From: Paenibacillus spiritus
GTDB lineage: Bacteria; Bacillota; Bacilli; Paenibacillales; Paenibacillaceae
Assembly: GCF_008710135.1 (NCBI RefSeq)
Contig: NZ_VYKK01000015.1
Coordinates: 62,001 to 126,000, forward strand
Length of the DNA stretch: 64,000 nucleotides
Direction: 5' to 3'
Both the position numbers and the translations under genes were made by a program. A model generated the notes under the pieces. It saw nothing but the letters and a program-made list of their open reading frames with translations. It ran no database searches and was not told where the DNA came from. This document shows positions 59,520 through 64,000 of the stretch, in pieces. The stretch's first letter is position 1. Every line of letters begins with the position of its first letter.

Positions 59520-59771
59520 ATGATTGGAAAAAAACTTGGGACCGCGGCAACGCTCGCCGTCCTGGCGCTAGAGCTGTCCGGCTGCGCCCGGAACGCGGCT
59601 GCCCTGCAGCCGCAGAGCGCTCTGGAGCCGCCGGGTGCTCTGGAGCCGTTGGTCCAGCCCGCGGGTGCGGGCGGGGAACCCCGGCTGGGTGAAGAGCCGG
59701 ATGCCCTCCCGCCGGTAATCAACGACGTGTATGACAAGTCCATTCCCGAGGATGTCTACAGCGCAGATTGA
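59520..59771 (+). CDS. Small lipoprotein, unknown
   Basis: 83 residues. Signal peptide with lipobox LSGC ending at residue 28, then a Pro/Ala/Gly-rich tail of low complexity and an acidic end. Start below AAGGAGA. No homologous domain is recognised. Codon use is similar to the neighbours. Confidence 0.65.
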   Translation: MIGKKLGTAATLAVLALELSGCARNAAALQPQSALEPPGALEPLVQPAGAGGEPRLGEEPDALPPVINDVYDKSIPEDVYSAD

Positions 59772-59885
59772 ACGGGAGTCTGTCCTGACCCGAAGCCGCC
59801 GCTGTACAGCCGCGGGACACTTCGGGTATAATAGCTGGCATATTGCCGCCTCGGCGGCATGCGGACTATAGAGAGGGAGAGACAG

Positions 59886-60329
59886 ATGGCAGCAGAGATT
59901 TTACGAATTCAGACGGAAGAGCAGCTTCGGCAGGCTCTGGATATTCGGATCAAGGTGTTTGTAGAGGAACAGCAGGTTCCGCAGGAAGAAGAAGTCGACG
60001 AATATGACCGGCTGGATGCGAAGGCTCATCACCTGCTTATTGTCGAGCAGGGAGTGCCCGTTGCGACCGGCCGTCTGACTTATTACCGCGAGGGCACTGC
60101 CAAGATGCAGCGGATTGCCGTCCTGAAGGAATATCGGAGCGGAGGCTATGGCCGGGTGCTTATGCTGGCCCTCGAAGAGCTGGCGAGAGAGCTGGGTCTG
60201 ACTTCATCCGTGCTGGACGGTCAGTGTCAGGCGGAGCCATTCTACCGGAAGCTCGGTTACGAGGTCATTTCCAAAGAGCCGTTCTACGACGCGGGCATTC
60301 TCCATGTCCGCATGCAGAAGGAACTGTAA
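59886..60329 (+). CDS. GNAT family acetyltransferase (ElaA-like)
   Basis: 147 residues from ATG 59886 below GAGAGGGAGAG; the frame to 59859 has no better site. N-terminal DIRIKVFVEEQQVPQEEEVDEYD is the signature of the ElaA/YjcF-type subgroup. The acetyl-CoA loop is RIAVLKEYRSGGYGRVLM. Acetyl acceptor unknown; a TATAAT at 59827-59832 is a possible -10. Confidence 0.9.
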   Translation: MAAEILRIQTEEQLRQALDIRIKVFVEEQQVPQEEEVDEYDRLDAKAHHLLIVEQGVPVATGRLTYYREGTAKMQRIAVLKEYRSGGYGRVLMLALEELARELGLTSSVLDGQCQAEPFYRKLGYEVISKEPFYDAGILHVRMQKEL

Positions 60330-60470
60330 GTGCACCGAGTGGCGCTTAAGACCTTTTGCTTCGCTTCTGTGGCCGCGGGTTTCGTCGCTGTGCATAGCCC
60401 TCCCCGCTCCCGAGCACGATAAGAAGGCCGGTCAAGGCAATTTACCAAGAGTCCAAGGAGGCAGCGGTGA

Positions 60471-60707
60471 ATGGTGGATAGACAGCGGGAACAGTTCGAA
60501 GCGGTTCAAAAGAACGGCGACGGGGATCTGACCGCCTTTCGCACAACGGAAGGTCGCGTCCTGAGCTATGAGCAGGCGCTGGAGGAAGTCCGGGCAGGCC
60601 GCATTGCCGGCGTGAACGTGTTCAAGGGGAGGGACGGCGCGCCGCATATCCGGGGCGATGCCGACGGCGACCCTTCCAACAACCTGGACCAGCTTCCAAT
60701 ATTTTGA
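60471..60707 (+). CDS. DUF3892-like small protein
   Basis: 78 residues. NGDGDLTAFRTTEGRVLSYEQALEEV, then RGDADGDPSNNLDQLP is the DUF3892 pattern seen in many Bacillota. Function unknown. Start below AAGGAGGCAGCGG. Cytosolic, acidic. Confidence 0.83.
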   Translation: MVDRQREQFEAVQKNGDGDLTAFRTTEGRVLSYEQALEEVRAGRIAGVNVFKGRDGAPHIRGDADGDPSNNLDQLPIF

Positions 60708-60729
60708 ACAGGACTGCTAAGTTTTTCAT

Positions 60730-60756
60730 GGCCTTCCGTATATCGGAAGGCCTATT
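60730..60756 (+). terminator. Terminator after the DUF3892 gene
   Basis: GGCCTTCCG (60730-60738) pairs with CGGAAGGCC (60744-60752), loop TATAT, then TATT. Confidence 0.7.
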
Positions 60757-60860
60757 CGTGTCTATGCAAAAAAAGTTGAAAATGTTGCCTGTGTTACCGC
60801 AACTTGCCCCTTCCCCGTTAGTATATATTAACAGCATGAATTAGTATGGAGGGGCGGGCT

Positions 60861-61421
60861 ATGATAAAGAAAACGTGGAAGAGAATCGCGCTGTGCGTGT
60901 GCGTCTTTTCCCTGATGGGCGGATCTCTGCTGTTCGCGGATTCGGTCACCCAGAAGATTCGGGTATGGAATAACGGCAAGGAGCTTGCCGACGGAGGTTA
61001 TCTGATTGACGGCAAGACCTACATACCGGCTAGGGCGGCCGGAGGGCTCGTCTCTTGGGACAACTCGGGCCGCGTATCGATCGTCAAGCCGAATGTGGAC
61101 ATCATCCTGCTGAACGGCGACAAGCTGTTCGGCAATGTCAATACCGGCAAGCTGAAGCTGAAGGTGCTGTGCCAGGTCGACAGTCTGGCGGCCCCGGTAT
61201 CGGCCGTCAAAGTAACGATCAGCGACCCGTCGGGCAACGAGAAAGACCTCGGCAGCGATCAGGACGGTTCGCAGAAGGACAATTTCTGGTTCGCCACCAA
61301 AGAGACGACGTATGATTTCAAAGAAAGCGGCGGCAAATATACGATCAGCTTCTATATGAAGGGACTGCGCGACAGCGACTATACGCTGATTGCGGAGAAG
61401 GTCGTTACCGTTCTGAATTAA
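60861..61421 (+). CDS. Secreted stalk-domain protein
   Basis: 186 residues from ATG 60861 below GGAGGGGCG. Signal peptide ending near residue 26 (LLFADS). The first mature part is a copper-amine-oxidase-N-like stalk domain (IRVWNNGKELADGGYLIDGKTYIPARAAGGLVSW), the second a beta-sandwich (KLKVLCQVDSLAAPVSAVKV). It resembles the stalk in the tail-locus endolysin. Probably cell-wall associated; unknown role. Confidence 0.8.
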   Translation: MIKKTWKRIALCVCVFSLMGGSLLFADSVTQKIRVWNNGKELADGGYLIDGKTYIPARAAGGLVSWDNSGRVSIVKPNVDIILLNGDKLFGNVNTGKLKLKVLCQVDSLAAPVSAVKVTISDPSGNEKDLGSDQDGSQKDNFWFATKETTYDFKESGGKYTISFYMKGLRDSDYTLIAEKVVTVLN

Positions 61422-61500
61422 GAGGTTCCAAAATTGACCTGCTTCGTCCTGCGTGGTACGATACCGGAGTAGGATATTTCAATTAAAGCGAGGTATTTCA

Positions 61501-61827
61501 ATGAGCGATCACAAACATGAGCATGGCCATGAACATGGCGAAGCATGCGGCTGCGGACATGATCACGACCATGAGCACGAGGAGTTTGTGCTGACTCTGA
61601 CCAACGAGCAGGGTGAAGACGTGGAGATGGTGCTGGTCGAAACGTTCGATGTGGGCGAGAAGCTGTACGCGCTGCTGCTGGAGCGCGAGAATCCGGAAGC
61701 CGACGGCATCATTCTGCGGATGGAAGAAGAAGACGAAGAAATGGTGCTCTACAATATTGAAGACGAAGCAGAATGGAAGGCAGTGGAAGAGGCTTACAAC
61801 CAGCTGCTTGCTTCTTCCCAGGAATAA
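61501..61827 (+). CDS. DUF1292 (YrzB-like) protein with His-rich N-terminus
   Basis: 108 residues from ATG 61501; the frame to 61453 lies upstream of GCGAGGT. The first 28 residues are mostly His, Glu, Gly and Asp with one CGCG-type cysteine pair (HEHGHEHGEACGCGHDHD). The rest is the acidic DUF1292 domain (FVLTLTNEQGEDVEMVLVETF and YNIEDEAEWKAVEEAYN). YrzB of B. subtilis lacks such a His-rich start. Zn, Ni or Cu binding is inferred. Confidence 0.85.
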   Translation: MSDHKHEHGHEHGEACGCGHDHDHEHEEFVLTLTNEQGEDVEMVLVETFDVGEKLYALLLERENPEADGIILRMEEEDEEMVLYNIEDEAEWKAVEEAYNQLLASSQE

Positions 61828-61897
61828 GAGAGGGCTTCGGGCATGGGGGACAAGCTTCGGCTTCTCCTGACCCATTTCCCTTCCGTGTTCCATATAG

Positions 61898-61931
61898 CCC
61901 GGTATCTCTGGAAGGAGGTGCCGGGTTTTTT
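61898..61931 (+). terminator. Candidate terminator after the DUF1292 gene
   Basis: CCCGG (61898-61902) and CCGGG (61921-61925), extended by imperfect pairs, followed by six T (61926-61931). Confidence 0.5.
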
Positions 61932-62000
61932 GAGCTGCGTTGGGAGGAGTCGGATACCCTCTCGCCACGGACGTGTAGCAGCAGGCCTATGGCAAGCGCC

Positions 62001-62029
62001 AAAAAAAGCGCCTCCCGCAGGAGACGCTT
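62001..62029 (-). terminator. Terminator of speA
   Basis: On the minus strand AAGCGTCTCC and GGAGGCGCTT (62029-62006) form a stem with one mismatch and a seven-U tail (A-run 62001-62007). Confidence 0.8.
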
Positions 62030-62087
62030 GGGTGTATGGAGAGACCATGCGGCCGGGCCGCTTAGCTGAAGGCGCAGCGCCTTCGGT

Positions 62088-63563
62088 TCAGAAGATGGGT
62101 TCGGCTTCGACGATGACCTTGACGTTCGTAATGCTGCGGTCTTCCGGACCTTTGACCGGCAAGCCGATCTCGACATGGTCCAGAATATAGTCGATGTTGT
62201 CCTGGGTAATGACTTCCCCCGGCAGCAGAATCGGAATGCCCGGCGGGTATACATAGATAAACTCGGCAATAATCCGGTCGGCGGATTCCTTGAACGGAAC
62301 CAGTTCCGTATCGGCATAGAAGGCATCGCGCGGAATCAGCGCGAGCTGCGGAATTTCGGGTACCTGAACCTTCAATTCGTAGATATCGCCCTTGCCGTAA
62401 TTGACGGCCGACATGACCCGGAGCGCGGAGAGCAGTTTGTCTACTGTGGTCTTGGTATCTCCCGGCGTAATCAGGCAAAGAATGTTATACATATCGCTCA
62501 TTTCGACTTCGATATTGTGTTTGTCCCGCAGCCAGTTCTCCGCTTCCCAGCCGGTAATGCCGAGATGGCGGACGTGAATGCTCAACTTGGTCGGGTCCAG
62601 ATCATAGGTGGCTTCGGTTCCGAGAATCTCGTTGCCGAAGCTGTACAGGCCGTCGATCTCATTGATCGCTTCCCGGGCGTAGCGGGCAAGCTGGATGCAC
62701 TGCTCCGCCATATCGTGGCCGTTCAGGGCAAGGTTGCGTCTGGACGCGTCCAGCGAAGCCAGCAGGATGTAGGAAGTGGAGGTTGTGGTCAGCATGCTCA
62801 GCATCGTCTGAACGCGCTGCGGATTCACAAGTCCCGTCTTGGCGTTAAGATTGAGTACCGAGCTCTGGGTCATGGAGCCGCCGAGCTTGTGGACGCTCGT
62901 CGCCGCCATATCGGCTCCGGCCTGCATGGCCGACATCGGCAGTTCCTCGTGGAAGTGAATCAGCACGCCGTGCGCTTCGTCCACGAGTACGGGGACGCCG
63001 TAGCTGTGCGCCAGCTCGACAATCGACCGCAGATCGGCGCAGACGCCGAAATAAGTCGGGTTGATTACGAGAACGCCTTTGGCGTCGGGATGGCGCTGCA
63101 GCGCTCTTTTCAGAGAGCTGGTCGTAATGCCGTGGTCGATTCCGAGATTCTCGTCCTGGACGGGCGAGACGAAGATGGGCTTGGCGCCCGAGAAGATAAT
63201 GGCAGACATAACGGATTTATGGACGTTGCGGGGCACGATGATCTTGTCTCCAGGCGAACATACGGATAAAATCATCGTCATAATGGCACCGCTCGTGCCT
63301 TGGACGCTGAAGTAGGTGTAATCGGCGCCGAAGGCTTCGGCCGCCAGATTCTGGGCCTGCGCGATGACGCCTTTGGGCTGATGCAGGTCGTCCAAGGGCG
63401 CAATGTTGATCAGATCTATGGAAAGGGCGTTGTCGCCGATGAATTCACGGAATTCCGGATCGGTCCCTTGGCCTTTTTTATGACCTGGAATGTGAAACTG
63501 CACCGGGTTTCCGGCGGCATGTTTTTTCAGAGCGGTGAAGAGAGGGGTAAGCGATTGGTCCAT
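62088..63563 (-). CDS. speA: Arginine/lysine/ornithine decarboxylase (SpeA-like)
   Basis: 491 residues from ATG 63563 below GGGAG; the frame to 63599 has no ribosome site. A type I PLP enzyme of the Bacillus-type decarboxylase family: QFHIPGHKKG near residue 25, the PLP lysine K226 in TSVHKLGGSMTQ, DEAHG, and the C-terminal domain with EFIYVYPPGIPILLPGE. Its beginning closely follows B. subtilis SpeA, which decarboxylates arginine to agmatine for polyamine synthesis; ornithine or lysine remain possible. It is divergent from the partial MFS gene. Confidence 0.92.
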   Translation of the reverse strand: MDQSLTPLFTALKKHAAGNPVQFHIPGHKKGQGTDPEFREFIGDNALSIDLINIAPLDDLHQPKGVIAQAQNLAAEAFGADYTYFSVQGTSGAIMTMILSVCSPGDKIIVPRNVHKSVMSAIIFSGAKPIFVSPVQDENLGIDHGITTSSLKRALQRHPDAKGVLVINPTYFGVCADLRSIVELAHSYGVPVLVDEAHGVLIHFHEELPMSAMQAGADMAATSVHKLGGSMTQSSVLNLNAKTGLVNPQRVQTMLSMLTTTSTSYILLASLDASRRNLALNGHDMAEQCIQLARYAREAINEIDGLYSFGNEILGTEATYDLDPTKLSIHVRHLGITGWEAENWLRDKHNIEVEMSDMYNILCLITPGDTKTTVDKLLSALRVMSAVNYGKGDIYELKVQVPEIPQLALIPRDAFYADTELVPFKESADRIIAEFIYVYPPGIPILLPGEVITQDNIDYILDHVEIGLPVKGPEDRSITNVKVIVEAEPIF

Positions 63564-63652
63564 TAATACTCCCACAACCTTTCCTAAGTGAAGTCGCAAA
63601 CAAAATTGAGTATAACAAAACCATCACCATATTACTAGGATGTGATCGAAAC

Positions 63653-64000
63653 GTGTCGAAACCCGAGCAACGCATGCATATTCGCCTCTCGTCGCCGTTC
63701 ATGCTGGAGATGTGGGTGATTATTTTTCTGGTCGAATTCGTTAAAGGTTCCCTGCTGGTTGCCCTCCTGCCGGTCTATATGGAGCATACGCTGAACCTGT
63801 CGGTAACGGTGGTCGGCTTTGCCTTCGCCCTCCAGTATCTCGGCGACAATCTGTTCCGCGGGCCGTCCGGCTGGCTGCTGGAACGCGTGGGCTACCGCTG
63901 GACGATGGCGGGTGCGCTTATATTAATTGTAGCAGCGGTCGCCATTATTATTTACGCGGATAATGCGCCCATGCTGAGTCTGGCCTGCCTGATTCTGGGG
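63653..64000 (+). CDS. MFS transporter, cut by the right edge
   Basis: The open frame from GTG 63653 (alternative ATG 63674) runs past the edge: 116 residues seen. Hydrophobic helices at about 21-42 and 50-72 frame LLVALLPVYMEHTLNLSV, and the loop ERVGYRWTMAGAL has the D/G-R-K-type MFS A-motif region. Only about four helices are inside the window, so no subfamily can be given. Divergent from speA. Confidence 0.85.
   Translation, partial: MSKPEQRMHIRLSSPFMLEMWVIIFLVEFVKGSLLVALLPVYMEHTLNLSVTVVGFAFALQYLGDNLFRGPSGWLLERVGYRWTMAGALILIVAAVAIIIYADNAPMLSLACLILG

Noticed and set aside
61843..62190. 115-codon plus-strand open frame
   Set aside because: It runs through two terminators and into the 3' end of speA; translation looks random.
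1..64000. CRISPR arrays, insertion sequences, rRNA genes
   Set aside because: No regularly spaced short repeats, transposase frames with terminal inverted repeats, or rRNA-like stretches were seen on reading both strands.

Overview
The window looks like the chromosome of a Paenibacillus or a close relative (GC-rich Bacillota). Evidence: strong AGGAGG-type ribosome binding sites with many TTG and GTG starts, sigma-A promoters of the TTGaca-N17-TATAAT type, a Bacillus-type LexA box, a Hol-Tox type I toxin, a YesM-like two-component pair beside sugar ABC transporters, and proteins close to B. subtilis SpeA, CatE, YdhK and YrzB. Species-level assignment needs a database search, which I could not run.

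Layout. 1-13.1 kb: housekeeping and accessory genes, namely a PadR regulator with its own operator, an AraC/GyrI-like regulator (probable ATT start), cysteine synthase, a SET-type sugar efflux MFS, an SGNH hydrolase, a second-type methionine aminopeptidase with a helical-repeat protein, a CatE-like ring-cleavage dioxygenase, an MBL hydrolase, a CPA1 Na+/H+ antiporter, a DegV lipid-binding protein and a two-gene threonine/serine exporter. 13.2-19.7 kb: a compact chemosensory operon cheA-cheW-mcp-cheR-cheB without cheY, closed by a strong terminator. 19.8 kb: a small WYL-like gene under a LexA-box promoter.

20.1-36.9 kb: a carbohydrate island. A LacI regulator and a GH94 cellobiose phosphorylase share a near-identical 19-bp operator. 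Then come a YdhK lipoprotein behind a CsoR/CstR-type operator, a substrate-binding protein, two permeases, a GH43 enzyme, a second substrate-binding protein translationally coupled to a YesM-like sensor kinase and an AraC-type response regulator, and a GH2 glycosidase. The likely logic is capture and import of an oligosaccharide from plant polysaccharide, sensing by the lipoprotein-kinase pair, and intracellular phosphorolysis or hydrolysis.

37.0-55.6 kb: a headless, contractile P2-like phage tail locus, best read as an R-type tailocin. It has an ImmA-like peptidase and Xre repressor facing a divergent operator region with four TACG-N6-CGTA sites, a sigma-like activator, then sheath, tube, E/E' chaperone with a -1 slippery site, an AT-rich tape measure, X, D, V, U, W, J, I, two related tail fibres separated by an XkdW-like gene and a terminator, and a lysis cassette with an M15 peptidase fused to a stalk domain. 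No capsid, portal, terminase, integrase or replication gene is present.

55.8-64 kb: tRNA-Val(GAC), a zinc-ribbon membrane protein, a type I toxin-antitoxin pair with a structured antisense RNA, several small secreted or cytosolic proteins, an HD phosphohydrolase, an AEC transporter, a GNAT acetyltransferase, DUF3892 and DUF1292 proteins, SpeA decarboxylase and, cut by the right edge, an MFS transporter.
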